64,000 nt of DNA from Lotus japonicus (taxonomy: Eukaryota; Streptophyta; Magnoliopsida; Fabales; Fabaceae), in contig NC_080043.1 of assembly GCF_012489685.1 (NCBI RefSeq), forward strand, positions 52,288,289 to 52,352,288, in the 5' to 3' direction. The position numbers and the translations under genes are program-made. The notes beneath the pieces are model-generated. The model had not been told where the DNA came from, did no database searches, and saw only the letters and a program-made list of their open reading frames with translations. Of this stretch, positions 43,691-56,600 are shown one piece after another; the first letter of the stretch is position 1, and each line of letters starts with the position of its first letter.

Positions 43691-44160
43691 CAATGTAACA
43701 CCCCGACTTCCAGGCGTCACTTTAGTAACCAAAAATAAACTTTACGCGGAAAACAGGTAAATTTTTTTCCGTTTCTTTCCTTTAAATCAAAACGATAAAG
43801 AAGTAGAGACAACACCCAACAACTAAACTAACCGATATACAAATATATACACCTGTACAGCCTCGGCTGCACTCCATGTCACGCGAAGCCGCAGTGACTC
43901 CAAAGCAGTACGCCCGCAGGCAAATATACAAACCAGAACTGTGAGTAAAAGTATCAAAATACAGTTATCCAAGAGAAAGTCGGCGCTCAAAAATGGCCTG
44001 AAAGGAAGACCCCTATACTCCGACAGACTCTCTGTGATCCTCCTCAAAAGAACCACACAAAAAGCCACACATCGGAACCTACCCTGTCCCAAAAAGAAAC
44101 TGACGATCAGAGCTCTACACAAAAAATGTCGCTAATCCTAACCTACCCTCCCAGCTCAGC

Positions 44161-44826
44161 TCACCAATCATCCTCCTCCTCATCGCTGCTCGGCGAGTAG
44201 CTCTCCCCACTGCTCTCGGAGTCAGAGTCGGAATCCACCGTAATCATCTCGGTGTCCAAATCCATAACCTCCCTCCTCACTGTCCTGCGCACCGCCCTAG
44301 TCGAGCCGGTCTCCACATCCACCTCTCCTGTGAGAACATCCTCCTCCTCCACCCTCATCAAGGGGTCCACACGGTAGCCGTGCGGTGAAGAGAAAGATAA
44401 GAGACGTGAGGCAGATGGGACAACAGACTCCCTCCTCGGCTGTACGAGCCTAGAGGACGACGCCACGTCGGTAGAAGCGATGGCAGTAGCCGGAGGTGGC
44501 ACAACAGATATAGCAGCAGCAGGCTCGATCTCCTCTGGGTCCTCCTCGACAGAAGGTGAAGTCGGAGGTGGTGCAGGTGGTGCATGTCCAGTGCCTGGTC
44601 CACAATGAACTGAGGGCGGCAAGTCAAAACTCAGCTCCATACGCCGTAGCACTCCGCTCGTCAGGCGTCCTCGCTCATCCGTCCGGTCCTCCATGACCCT
44701 TCCCTTATACGTCGCCCGATGACCAGCCACATCGATCACCCAAGCGGTGGGGGCATCCCTATCCAGCAACTCATATCTGATCCCCCCCGAGGGAGAGACC
44801 GTCGAGAACCAGTCGGCCATCGACAT
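44161..44826 (-). CDS. LTR-encoded small protein, subfamily A (5' LTR copy)
   Basis: Identical in translation to 35487-36152. Transcription from the TATA box at 47014-47007 would run through the leader, the intron 46875-44827 and then this frame before reaching the primer site. It could thus be made from a spliced RNA, while unspliced RNA would serve as genome and for gag-pol. Same core and acidic tail; function unknown. Identity of the two copies reflects the young insertion and says nothing about selection. Confidence 0.5.
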   Translation of the reverse strand: MSMADWFSTVSPSGGIRYELLDRDAPTAWVIDVAGHRATYKGRVMEDRTDERGRLTSGVLRRMELSFDLPPSVHCGPGTGHAPPAPPPTSPSVEEDPEEIEPAAAISVVPPPATAIASTDVASSSRLVQPRRESVVPSASRLLSFSSPHGYRVDPLMRVEEEDVLTGEVDVETGSTRAVRRTVRREVMDLDTEMITVDSDSDSESSGESYSPSSDEEEDDW

Positions 44827-45062
44827 CTGGCAGCAGGCCGACCGCCCAAAGACAAACATACAAACAAAGCCAAGGCGCTAGGGTCAACTCACAGCAATAA
44901 GTACATATACACACAACATGTGACAGGGTATATATATAAGTTGTTATATAAGCATATAAGTAATCCTAGCATGTTATGGCTCTAACATTGCTTCAATAAA
45001 CAAACAGCACACAGTCTCAGTCAGCATGAATGTATGCGTGAAATGCACAATATGAATCCGGA

Positions 45063-45536
45063 TTTGTGACGCGTTCCCGTTCGCCACAAGTGAAGCATTT
45101 TCACTATGGATGGACCATTCCCGTTATCCATCCTGGATGAAATCCATCCTGGATGAACCATTCCCGTTATTCATCCTTGGTGAACCATTCCCGTTATTCA
45201 CCGAATGATGAACCATTCCCGTTATTCATCATTAATGCAAGGTGAACCATTCCCGTTATTCACCATGATATGCACAGGTGAACCATTCCCGTTATTCACC
45301 CGATTGAATGCAACGTGGTTAGCCAAACAACGAATCGTCCTTACCACGAAAGTGTTTAGCTCACAACCCAATCTCAACAAACCCATGAGTTAGTGTCGGT
45401 CAATACAACACAACTCGGAGTAAGTGTCGGTCAATACAACACAACTCCATCCACAGAATACACAAGGGTCTAGTGTCGGTCAATACAACACAGCCCAAAC
45501 AACAAGAGCACTAGGTGTCGGTCAATACAACACGGC
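45063..45536 (-). repeat. Hairpin arrays I and II (5' LTR)
   Basis: Same units as at 36389-36862, shifted by 8674; in the transcribed leader of the element's RNA. Confidence 0.82.
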
Positions 45537-47006
45537 TCCACAACACTCCCCAAGAGTACTAGAGTACTCGGTGACTTTCAATCATCACCATAGCTCACCT
45601 TAGTGGCTTCCCCCAATTCCGATAACTCTCCAAACCCACAACAAAGTCGACTTTTCCCCGTATTTCGTAAATATTTTCCCCTTCAGTTCTCCTATGCTTA
45701 AACGTTAATAAAAATTGTTTCAATTCGAATTAGTCAAGTTATGAGTTTATTTCTCAAAGTCTAAGTTTCCCAAGTCTTTAGTTTTTCAAAGCTCTATCAT
45801 TCTAAGTTTTCAAAGATCAACCACCCAAAATACATTTCCCGGGGAAAGTCTAAGTAAACCAACATATGGCTAAGTCTCAAACCCCACATTTGGACTTGCC
45901 TAGGGTTGTTCATCCAACCCGAAATATCAAAGATCACCAGATCAATGAATCTCCACTCCGAAATTGCGTCAAAACGCTCAATCCAACAAAAGCACAACAT
46001 CACAAGTATGGAAAAGCATCATAACATCAACTCATCATCAAAAACAACATCAGATAAAACATAAGTCGAATTTATCGACGCCTATCATGCAGTCATAGCT
46101 AATATATAGTAAGTTGCCCTAACCTCGAGCTGATCCAGCTTCGCAAATCAAATCTCCTTCACAGGAATGCCTTGAAACTTCCAAAGTTCCTTCAACTGAA
46201 CCTCGGAGGAAAAACAAAGCAGAATCCACACAAAATCGATTAGTTCGATCGCAAAACAATACATAAACGATAGACAAAGCATCAAAGCTTCAGAATACGA
46301 CAAACGGGTACGAAAGGACAAGTTTTCGAAAACGAAAAACTCCCCCCCCTTAGGAAATAGCCCACGGCCATAAGGAGAAAAGGGCTTCGGCTCTTTTTCT
46401 TCGATCAAATCAGTTTACAAGGTAGTTTTAGGGTAAAACTAAGGCAAAGAAACTGTCAGAACAATTTTCGGACAATCGGGTCGAAATACGACTACGCAGG
46501 GGCATTTTGGTCCAAAATAAAGGCTCAAAACTTCAAAGTTATCAGTTCTGAAAACAAATTTGACAGCAACGATCCTCATGACATCCGTGACAACAAATCC
46601 TAAAGGCACGAAGTCAGATTATAGCTTTACGACAATAAAGTTTCGAAATGTGAGACAAAAAGAGTTTTGAGTCAATTTTTCAGATCCTGGGCAACTGAAT
46701 CGAAATCAGAGTTTACTGACAGAGGTTTTAGACTCAGGGGAACATAAGGAACATAACCCAAGCGAGAAATCAGAGAAATCGGACAATTTTAGAAAAAGCT
46801 CAAAACTTAGAGCACAGAAACGGCTTCAGAAACGCAACAGAAACAACAATCAGAGGTAGGAATCGTGTTAGTTACCTTGATACCTAGAAGTAGGGACGAA
46901 CTGCACGAAGATTGGTCAAGATTTCGCGAAAATCTCCCCTCTCCCTCTCTCTCTACAATTCTCGGCCTTGATGGGTGGAAATGGCAAGATTTTTGCTTTT
47001 TCGCCT

Positions 47007-47014
47007 ATTTATAG
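47007..47014 (-). promoter_or_regulatory. TATA box of the 5' LTR
   Basis: TATAAATA on the minus strand; the promoter expected to drive the full-length RNA. Confidence 0.78.
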
Positions 47015-47704
47015 GCGGGCGAAATCGCGGGAAAATGAAAATTTCGCGATTCCGATTTTTGCAGCACGATCACTGTGGAATTCTAAGAGAGATTCTAGCG
47101 TCAGAATTCCAGAACTCAAAACAAATATCTAGAATTTGGGAAAAACGATATCGAAAAACTCAAAAGCGGTGTCGGTTAATCTGCCCCGAAAAACTACTTT
47201 TTGCTGTGATGCTCAAACGACAAAACTTCCAACTGAAGAAAGATTGGAAACGTCGAAACAAGTCTGGAAACGCGGACGGAATCTTCGTTAGAAGTCCCGA
47301 ATAGAAAAAGTCTTCATCCATTGCTCGAAAATAGGGTTTCGAAGCAAAGAAATTAGCGTCGGCGGACATCCGAAAAGTGAAACCTATCGTGCGTACAGTC
47401 CAGAGTTCCGAAATGAAACGCTGGTCGATGGAAAAATAAAGAGAATCTTTAAATTTTCCCTGAGTTCGAAATCTCACTCAAAACGTTGCTTTAAGAGCGA
47501 AATAGCCTATTCTGGACACGCTCGCCCTAAGGCAAGTGTGCAGACGACTCGTACTAACTCCGAAAACGACTACGCAACATTCCTCAAGCAATTCCTGAAC
47601 TTTCTTCTTCATTAATCTTCCTCAAATATCAAACTCCTGTCACGCTTACACTGATCCTACGCGTGAGTCGGAAACTAGCTTGTTCTGAAAATTCAGGTCT
47701 TACA

Positions 47705-49347
47705 GTCTGAGTGCCAGATTCAGTCACAGGAGGGGCAGATGTCCTGTTGGATGGCATGGCAATGTCTAGGATATGTGGCTCCATAAACAAGCGTTGATCC
47801 AAGGTGATTGGAACTCCACGAGACATAGCCACTTCATCAGCCTTGAGTATCTGAGGATGCTGCTTGAGAATGATCTCAGTAAGAAGTGAGGGAAATGAAA
47901 TAGGCAGCTTCACAGCACAAGTATCAACATGCTTCAATGTCTGTTCAAAAACAAAAGCTCCAAAATCAAATGCAATAGACTTGCCAATTCTATAGATCAA
48001 TTTGGCAAGGGTAGCAGAAACACCAGAGGTATGCTGAGTAGGAACCCAATTCACAGCACCAATCCTATTAAGGATTGGATATTTCACACTGAGATTCCCA
48101 GTGGACAGCAATTTCTTGCAGAGCCACTTCTTCACATGACCAGCAGTAAGTTCCTTGGCAACATCATCCATGGACACTTCTTCATCAGCAAATTCAATAA
48201 CACTTCTTCCAAGTGCTTGATTGATAACAACAGGTGAGAACACAATACATTCAGCCCTCACAAAGACTTTCCTGAATTCATCACTCTCAGGAAGTCCAAC
48301 ATCCACAGAGAGATTCACCAAGAATTCTCTCACAAGCTTCTCATAGCACCTTCCAACATTCTGAATTGTCTTCATCAGACCTGCTTTCTCAATAAGAGCC
48401 ATAACATCTCTACACTCTAGAACATCAGGGTCAACTTCCCTTTCCTTGGCCATTCTTCTCTTGCAAACAAACTTCCACTTCTGAACACTCTCTTCTAAAT
48501 GAAAAGACACTCTATCAATAGGAATAGCAGGAACATTTTGAGGAATACGCTTACCAGAAAACTTCTTTTTCTCAGAAGGTCGAATGTCCTGGACATCGGC
48601 TTCAGCATTTGACTCAGAGTCTTCAACATCAACTGGAATCTTTCTTTTCTTCTTTTCACTGGGAGTCTTGAAAACCTTTTGCTTTCCCTTACCTTTCATA
48701 GTCGCTTGTCTAGACTTGTAAGTCACAGCAGAGGATTTGGATCTCTTTGGTGGAGTAGGAGTGGTTTCAGGAGTACAAACCCTTCTTTTTCTTTTCATCC
48801 TGGCAGCAACACTATCAAGAAAAGACTCAGTCAGAGGGACATCATCAGTATCATCATCAGAGATGTCCTGAACAGGGGTTGGAGCCTGGATTGGCTCTTC
48901 AGAATTGGTATCCTCAGAATTGCCATTCTTTGGATCATCATCCTTCGAAGAGGATGATACAGAAATAACAGGCTGGGTAGCATCGCCTGAATATTCATGA
49001 GAAGTGGAATGCTTTCCAGGATATTCTTGATCAGAAATTTCCTTAGACGCAGATGTCTCAACATCGGGCACAACATAAGGAGGGGATTTCACAGGAGAAT
49101 CTTCATCATTGATTTCCTCTTCACCAGTAACATCCTCATAGTGAGGAACATTTTGGGGTTCTTTGTTCTGAACCTTGGACATGTAGGTCTTTCTTGCTGG
49201 GTTTCTTGTCTTCGTCTTCCCAGGAGCTTTCTTTGACACAGAAGATGGTTGAGAGGAACCACTCTTCAAACCCATGCATTTAACTCCTTTAGCAGTTCTT
49301 TCAATCTTTGCCTTGACAGAATCATCCTTTCCTGAACTTTAAGACAT
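47705..49347 (-). pseudogene. Env-like ORF of the outer sirevirus, N-terminal and middle part
   Basis: Original start ATG at 49347, as judged from the paralogue at 53469 (MSQDSGK); here codon 3 is TAA. The frame is then open, with a later ATG at 49275 (MGLKSGSSQPSS). Layout: low-complexity acidic/serine and lysine-rich half, then a folded domain with WKFVCKRRMAKEREV, GRCYEKLVREFLVN, VFVRAECIVFSPVVI, NWVPTQHTSGVSATLAKL. It ends at GTQT where the Tekay-like element inserted. The last third is at 34795-35019. This is the downstream ORF of sireviruses often called envelope-like and is related to the putative plant transposon protein domain; a true envelope role is unproven. No membrane helix is evident. 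Confidence 0.8.
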
Positions 49348-49583
49348 GATGAATCGAGAGCAAACACAAACAGAGCACAGAACGTTGAAAGAGAATTGAA
49401 AATGAGAGACAATGAGACTAGTAGGAGATAGATTCACAAGCGTTGAGGAAACACTATTTTCCCGTTGGAGGTAGTTATAGGATGAGTGAACCATAAAGTA
49501 ACCTTCTCTCTGCTGATGTCACAACGGCAGTTAATGATGATCAAGGATAAACTGGTCGTTTACACAATGTGGCACGCTAATTG
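49348..49583 (-). other. Spacer between pol end and env-like ORF
   Basis: About 236 bp without coding sequence, separating the pol stop (49584) from the env-like start, as in the inner element. Confidence 0.6.
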
Positions 49584-50120
49584 CTATGCCTCAAAAAGGA
49601 AAATCCCTAGATTTCCTCTTAATTTTTCAAAAGTGATTGCATCAAGGGGTTTTGTGAAAATATCAGTCAATTGCTTGTCAGTTGTAACATGCTCCAAATT
49701 GACAATTTTATCCTCCACCAAGTCTCTAATAAAATGATGTCTAATATCAATATGTTTGGTCCTGCTATGCTGTATGGGATTCTTGGAAATATTGATTGCA
49801 CTTAGATTGTCGCAGTACAATGTCATGACATCTTGTTCAACATCATATTCCTTCAGCATTTGCTTCATCCACATGAGTTGAGTACAACTACTTCCTGCTG
49901 CAATATACTCTGCTTCAGCTGTAGACAATGAGACACAATTCTGCTTCTTGCTAAACCATGAAACCAAATTATTTCCTAAGAAGAAACACCCATCAGATGT
50001 GCTCTTTCTATCATCTGCACTACCTGCCCAATCTGCATCACAGAATCCAACTAAAGAGGAATTTGTATCATGAGTATAGAGAATACCATAGTCACTTATG
50101 CCACTGATGTACTTGATAAT
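49584..50120 (-). pseudogene. End of outer sirevirus pol (RNase H)
   Basis: Continuation of pol after the inner element: KYISGISDYG, FCDADWAGSADDRKSTS, GNNLVSWFSKKQNCVSLS, TAEAEYIAAGSS, the conserved IQHSRTKHIDIRHHFIRD, and DIFTKPLD, with stop at 49584. The fold removes RNA from RNA/DNA hybrids. The frame joins to [12 protein letters not shown] at 59253 across TSD ATAAT. This part is itself open. Confidence 0.85.
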
Positions 50121-51043
50121 TGAAATTCTGGCACATGTAAGGACAGATGTTTTACGCGATGTCTATGACATCCTGTATAACATATTACAAACAGAAAACC
50201 ACTTTGACAAAATGTAAAAGTAACAGCAACAAAACACACAAGATTGTTAACCCAGTTCGGAGGAAAACCACTTACGTCTGGAGGGCTTCATCCCGAGAAA
50301 GATAATCCACTATATCAAATAATCAAGTACACAAGGTCTTAGATGAATAGCCCATATTCATAGCCCCTTTCCCTATTTCTATAGTGTCTTAATACTTAGT
50401 CCTCCCCCTAAGTATCAGAGCCCCTCTATCTTTCTCACACAATCACTGCCTCAGTGATTGATCCCTTACAAACATAATGAAGACAGATCACACGATCAAA
50501 CAGTTACACAAACTACTCTCAGCCTAACAAGATTCAGTGAAAGCTGCTAAGAGAGTTACACACAAGAACACTGTATGAACTCACAAGAAAACCCTAATTT
50601 CTTATCTGCTAAAACTCGTAACCTATTAGCTAGGTCTTGGTCTTCACATATAGTAGTTCCTCAGGCCTTGTTTTCTATGGGCTTGAGCAACAAAGAGTCT
50701 ATAACATAAACAGGAAGTCTATCTTATCAAACTAGCAACAAATCTCTTATTACTAAGATTTGAACAAAAGATAAACCTTCCACAAATTGCTGTTAGATCA
50801 AATCTGCTGGAATCAATTTAATCACACTTAATAAATCCATCATGCAGCGCGCAGATGCCTTATAACAAACCCTAGCTTGTTAACCACTTGATAAATCCAA
50901 CGCTTCTGAGATACAACACTTAATCAGACACAGCAGGCCCACAGGGACAAATGTGACAGCCAAGATGCTACAACATCGAGTCCCACAATTTGCCACAGAA
51001 CAACTTAACAAAAATTTAGACAATCCAAGACAAAGGAACAACA
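50121..51043 (-). repeat. 3' LTR of the inner sirevirus
   Basis: TGAAATTCTGGC to GGAACAACA on plus (923 bp), bounded by the TSD and by the polypurine tract. Confidence 0.9.
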
Positions 51044-51523
51044 ATCTCCCCCTTTGTCAAATTTTAGCTAATAACAACATGCTACACTATGTCATGCAAA
51101 GCGACTTGAATAACATGTAGCACACAAAACACTTCCCAGCATCATAGCTATTTTCAGCAGCTACATACCCATCACATCAACTGCAAACAATCATGCTTCA
51201 ACTAAGCCAATACTCACACTACAGTCCACGGAAACAAAATAGTAAGCTATCAGCTACCAAACAACCACCAAACAACCAAATCACATACATATCAGTCCTA
51301 CCAACTACCAACACATATCACAGCACATACTACTCCCCCTTATTAGTAGAATTTGGCAAAGGATAGTAGAATAACAACCAAGTTCCATAAAGTAGACCAA
51401 AACAACCAGCAGAGTGTGGCATAGCGAGTAGCACAGAATTATTACAACCCAGTAGTCAAATGGAACAGCCCAAGGGCAGACAAAAAAAACCAAACAGACC
51501 AAACTAGAATAAAACAAAACAAC
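51044..51523 (-). other. Polypurine tract and 3' non-coding region
   Basis: Sense GACAAAGGGGGAGAT at 51044-51058 next to the LTR; another GGGGGAG run is the complement of CTCCCCC at about 51332. The short ORF read here (51517-51305) has no domain. Confidence 0.75.
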
Positions 51524-53469
51524 CTACTTAGAAGTATTTTTAGAAGTTAAATCAGCATCAGTAGGATCTCCTCCTTCCTCTTCTACATTAGCACCATCTG
51601 AACTAGCCTCATCATCATCCTCTGCATCCAAGTCTGCATCCGCATCCTCAGCAGCTACCTCTTCATCCTCATTATCAGCATGATCACTCACCTCATCATC
51701 AACTGTTGCAGCAAGCATTTTGATGAGCTGATCCACATTATGCTTTCTGACCTTGCTAGCTTGAATGGTTGTTTGAAGAGTTTTGGAAATTTCCTTCAAT
51801 TCCGCCAAGATATCATCTTTGCCAGTACCAGCCACTCCCTTGGTTCCACTAGCACCAGGACCATCCTTGGGAGCATTCATCACAATGTCTGGGACATGTG
51901 TTCTAGCAAACAGTCTATAGTCAAAATTCATAGGCATCCCTTTCTTACTGGGAGCTTCATCAGCCGGCAAGATGCTAGGATGTTGCCGAAGAATCAACTC
52001 AGTAATGAGACAAGAAAACATGATTGGCAATTTCACAGCATAGGAACCAGCATGTTTGAAGTTCTGCTCAATACATGTTGTCCAAAATTCATCTTAGCTT
52101 CAGTACCTATCCAGAAGATTAACTTGGCCAGAGGAGGAGTAATACCAGAAGTATGATTTGTTGCCAGCCAATTTGCAGCACCAATCTTGCTCAAGACAGC
52201 AAATTTGGCAGTTAACTTCCCAGAAGGTAATAGACCCTTTTTGGGCCACTGCATCACTTGCTTGCCAGAGATAACACTAGCAATCTTATGGAGATCAGAC
52301 TCCCCTTCAACCACAGCTGTTGTAGACCTTCCTAGAAATTCATTGATCACAGCTAGAGAAAAATGCACACACTTTCCCCTTACAAATACCTTATGGAACT
52401 CGGCAGAACCTTCATCATCACAGTCAGAGGGAATGTTGACAATAAATTCCCTCACAAGTTTCTCATAACACCTTCCAATGCCCTTGACAGTCTTCATCAA
52501 CTCAGCTTTACAAAGGAGATCAAAGATCTCCTTAAATTCCAAGGCCTCCTCACTCAACTCCCTCTCTATAGAAATGCGTCTATGAGAGACAAACTTCCAT
52601 CTCTGAGCATTATCTGCATATTGGAATGAAACATTGTCCAAAGGGACATCAACAATATTTAGGGGAACTCGTTTACCCTTAACTCTCTTCCTGCCAGTTG
52701 TAGAGATGTCAGGCACAGATGGTTCATCATCTTGATCTGACTCACTGTCAGAGACATGCTTCCTTTTCTTGCTTCGATCACTCAACCCTTTTCCTTTATT
52801 TGTTGACTCTCCTTTATTTTTCTTTACAGAGCCAGCAGCTTTGGAACCCTTAGGTGTCCTTGTAAATGACTTGACCGACGTTGCTTGTTTCTTCTTCCTC
52901 AACCTGCTTTCTATATTTTTCACAGTCACATCAACATCATCAGAAGTATCGCCATCAGAATCAATGATCACATGTTCTTTCCCTTTCCTGGAAGAAGTTT
53001 CTGGAGGCGCTTTGGCAGAAACAGGCTTGACTACTGATTTCTTCACAGTAGGAACATCATCTTGAACATCTGTAGAATCTTCAGACAAAGAGATGGATTT
53101 TTCCACATTTGATTCAACCTGAGGCTCAGAAACCCTTGCACTGGCAAGATCAAGCAAATCTTCTGCATGCACAATATCTGGTTCACGAATGTCAGCCAAA
53201 ATTTCAGTATCAAACTCAGTGATTGGAGAATTTTCCAGGGTTGGAGAGGCACAGAGAGTCTTCTTCTTCGTCACAACTTGCTTGGTTCGCATCTTCTTAG
53301 GAGTGGGTGAGTGTCCTGGGGACGATGATTGAGCAGCAATTCCAGAGGAAGAGCGAGTAACCCTAGTAGAGATAGGGGACAGAGATTTCAAACCAAGAAA
53401 TCTAACACCATGAGCATTCTTCACGGGAATAAGACCAGGGGCGCTCTGCTTTCCAGAGTCCTGAGACAT
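51524..53469 (-). pseudogene. Env-like ORF of the inner sirevirus, one frameshift
   Basis: Start ATG 53469 (MSQDSGKQSAPG); the frame is open further upstream to 53661 but the first 64 codons are leader. It has a serine/lysine-rich half with NKGKGLSDRSKKRKH, then a domain with WKFVSHRRISIEREL, GRCYEKLVREFIVN, VFVRGKCVHFSLAVI, NWLATNHTSGITPPLAKL. A frameshift near 52070 moves it to the frame 52036-51524, which holds VKLPIMFSCLITE, ILAELKEISKTLQTTIQ and a long acidic tail. Total about 640 codons. Envelope-like by position and family; actual function unproven. Otherwise well preserved. Confidence 0.8.
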
Positions 53470-53667
53470 GATGATCGAGACTTGAAATGAAAAGTAAAAA
53501 TCACTAATTTTGGATTTAGGCTGGAGAGAAATTTTAAGAACACGATTCTTTTGAGCACGAGCGGTTAGAGGAGGTTTCAAGAAAAGTGTGAGTGGTTCCT
53601 CTGCACGGTTTATGAAGATTAAATAGAGTGGATTATAGCCGTTACCACTCAAACAGGTCATTAACTG

Positions 53668-56600
53668 CTATAACTCTGTTGACAAACACACCCCCAATTC
53701 ACTCCTTAATTTCTCAAATTTCACAGCATCTAAAGCCTTAGTGAAAATATCTGCCAGTTGTGCCTCAATATCCACATGTTCAAGCGAGATGACCTTTTCT
53801 TCAACCAGTTTCCTGATGAAATGATGTCGGATATCAACGTGTTTAGTCCTACTATGTTGAATAGGATTCTTTGAGATGTTGATAGCACTTAGATTATCAC
53901 AATAAAGTGTCATGATGTCTTGCAAGATGTTGTACTCTTTGAGCATCTGTTTCATCCAGATCAATTGAGTGCACCCACTTCCTGCTGTTATATACTCAGC
54001 TTCAGCCGTTGATAATGACACACAATTCTGTTTCTTGCTAAACCATGATATGAGATTATTTCCCAGAAAAAAGCAACCTCCAGAGGTGCTTTTTCTTTCA
54101 TCATACTCCAGCAGCAAATGCTATGTCAGACCTACTTGCTATGAGATAAAGGAGACTTCCTATCATGCTTCAGTACAGACTTTGGTCCACATCAACCCCT
54201 TGTTCATCCTTAGTAAGCTTAACATGAGTTGCAGTTGGTGCCCTTTTGTGTGAAGCACCTTCTAAGCCAAACTTCTTTACCAATTCTTTGGCATACTTAC
54301 CCTGAGATATGAACATTGTATCTTCCATTTGTTTTACTTGTAGACCCAGAAAGTAGTTTAACTCTCCCACTAGACTTATTTCAAATTCTGACTTCATTTG
54401 TTCCACAAAATGATCTACAATCTGGTCAGACATCCCTCCAAACACTATATCATCAACATAGATATGGGCTATCATGAATTTGCCTTTGTCCTTCTTTACA
54501 AACAGAGTTTTGTCAATTCCTCCTTTATCATACCCATTTCCAACCAGAAAATCTGTGAGCCTTTCATACCATGCCCTTGGTGCTTGTTTCAGACCATACA
54601 AAGCCTTTTTCAATCTGTAGACATGTTCTGGGAAATATGGATCAATAAACCCTTTTGGTTGTTCAACAAACACTTCCTCATTCAGATATCCATTCTAAAA
54701 AGCACTTTTCACATCCATTTGAAATAATCTGAATTTAAACAAACCAGCAACTCCTAGTAGTAATCTGATGTACTCCAAGCGAGCAACCGAGGCAAATGTT
54801 TCATCAAAGTCTACCCCTTCTATCTGAGTATATCCTTGAGCCACCAAGCGTGCTTTGTTCCTAGTCACCACCCCATGTTCATTAGATTTATTCCTGTAAA
54901 TCCACTTTGTACCAATCACATTCACGCTTTCTGGCCTTGGCACCAGTTCCCACACTTTATTTCTCTTGAATTGACCCAGTTCATCTTGCATTGCATTTAT
55001 CCAGAATTCATCAGCAAGAGCTTCTTTGATATTTTTGGGTTCAATCTTGGAAATGAAACAGCTATTTGCAATAACTTCTCTTGATCTAGTGGTAACTCCC
55101 TCATACAAGTCTCCAATGATGTTCTCCTTGGGATGAATCTTCTGAATCCTAATGGATGGTATTCTATTCCCTGAATTCAGATTCTCAGTATTGTCTTCAG
55201 CCTCATTGTCTGACCTGATGTCTGACACATTTGGATTACAGTCATCTGACTGGAGAGGTGCATCATCTTCATCCTCTTCAATATTTTTCAATTCTCCTAG
55301 GCTATCATCTATCACCACATTTATTGATTCCATCATAGTTTTGGATCTATTGTTATAGACCTTATAGGCTCTGCTGTTGGTTGAATATCCAAGAAAGATT
55401 CCTTCATCACTTTTAGGATCAAGCTTTCTCCTTGACACTCTATCTGCCAGAATATAGCACTTACTTCCAAAAACATGAAAATAACTCACTGTTGGTTTCT
55501 TTCCTTTCCATAACTCATAAAGGGCGGAGGAGGTGCCTGAACGAATAGTTACCCTATTATGAATGAAGCAGGCAGTACTCATGGCTTCAGCCCAGAAATG
55601 TAATGGTAACTTCTTTGCAATCAACATGACTCTTGCAGATTCTTGAATGGTTCTGTTCTTTCTTTCAACCACTCCATTTTGTTGAGGTGTGATGGGAGCT
55701 GAGAATTCATGATTAATACCTTCATCTGAGCAATATTCAGAGAACTTGCCATTTTCAAACTCTTTCTCATGATCACTAAGAATCCTCACAATACCATAAC
55801 CTTTCTCTCTTTGAACTTGCTAGCACAGTTCTTTAAATACACTGAAGGTGTCTGATTTCTCTGCAATAAAATTAACCCAAGTGTATCTAGAAAAGTCATC
55901 AACACAAACAAATGCATACCTTTTTCCTCCTAGGCTCTCCACTTGCATTGGACCCATAAGATCCATGTGTAATAATTCAAGAGTTCTGGATGTAGGAACT
56001 TGCTGAAGTTTCTTATGTGAAGCCTTAGTTTGTTTGCTAGCCTGACACTCACCACATATTCTGTCTTCTTTTATCTTCAGTTTGGGCAGTCCTCTGATGG
56101 CCTCAGTTGAAATGATCATCTTCATGCCTTTTGGATTTAGATGACCCATTTTTTGATGCCATAGCATAACATCATCCTTAACTGTTGATAAGCATTTTGA
56201 AGACATTGCTTTGTCTTGTGATATCCACATGTAACAATTGTCCTTAGAACGAGTTCCTCTCATAACCACTTCACCATTGCTGTCAGTGACCCTGCAAGCA
56301 GTTTTGTTAAAAGACACATCAAGATCTTGATCACATAATTGACTTATACTTATCAAATTTGCAGTTAGCCCTTCCACTAGCAGAACATCATCTAGCCCAG
56401 GTGACCCAGAGTTGACCAATTTTCCTGATCCTTTGATTTTCCCTTTAGCACCATCCCTAAAAGTTACATAGCTGGTAGTGCGAGGTTTGACGTTGTCGAG
56501 AAGATTCTTTACTCCAGTCATATGTCTAGAGCATCCGCTATCAAAATAGCAGTCTTCTTTTGAGAGAACTATGAGCAATGAGAGCATGCACACCTCCTTT

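Larger units (their letters stand above)
35020..47704 (-). mobile_element. Complete Tekay-like Ty3/Gypsy chromovirus, TSD GTCTG
   Basis: 12,685 bp on the minus strand with GTCTG at 35015-35019 and 47705-47709. Two LTRs of exactly 4011 bp (43694-47704 is the 5' LTR, 35020-39030 the 3' LTR), primer site, single uninterrupted gag-pol of 1472 codons with a C-terminal chromodomain-like end, and polypurine tract. The only LTR difference I found is 38400 C versus 47074 T. All structural parts look intact, so it is very young and may be mobile. It sits in the env-like ORF of the outer sirevirus. Confidence 0.93.
43694..47704 (-). repeat. 5' LTR of the Tekay-like element
   Basis: 4011 bp, same length as the 3' LTR at an offset of 8674. 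The one difference seen is T at 47074 (C at 38400). Carries the functional promoter: TATA box 47014-47007, donor at 46875, acceptor at 44827. Confidence 0.93.

Noticed and set aside
52187..53065. Plus-strand ORFs over the env-like gene
   Set aside because: Antisense shadows of the minus-strand ORF.
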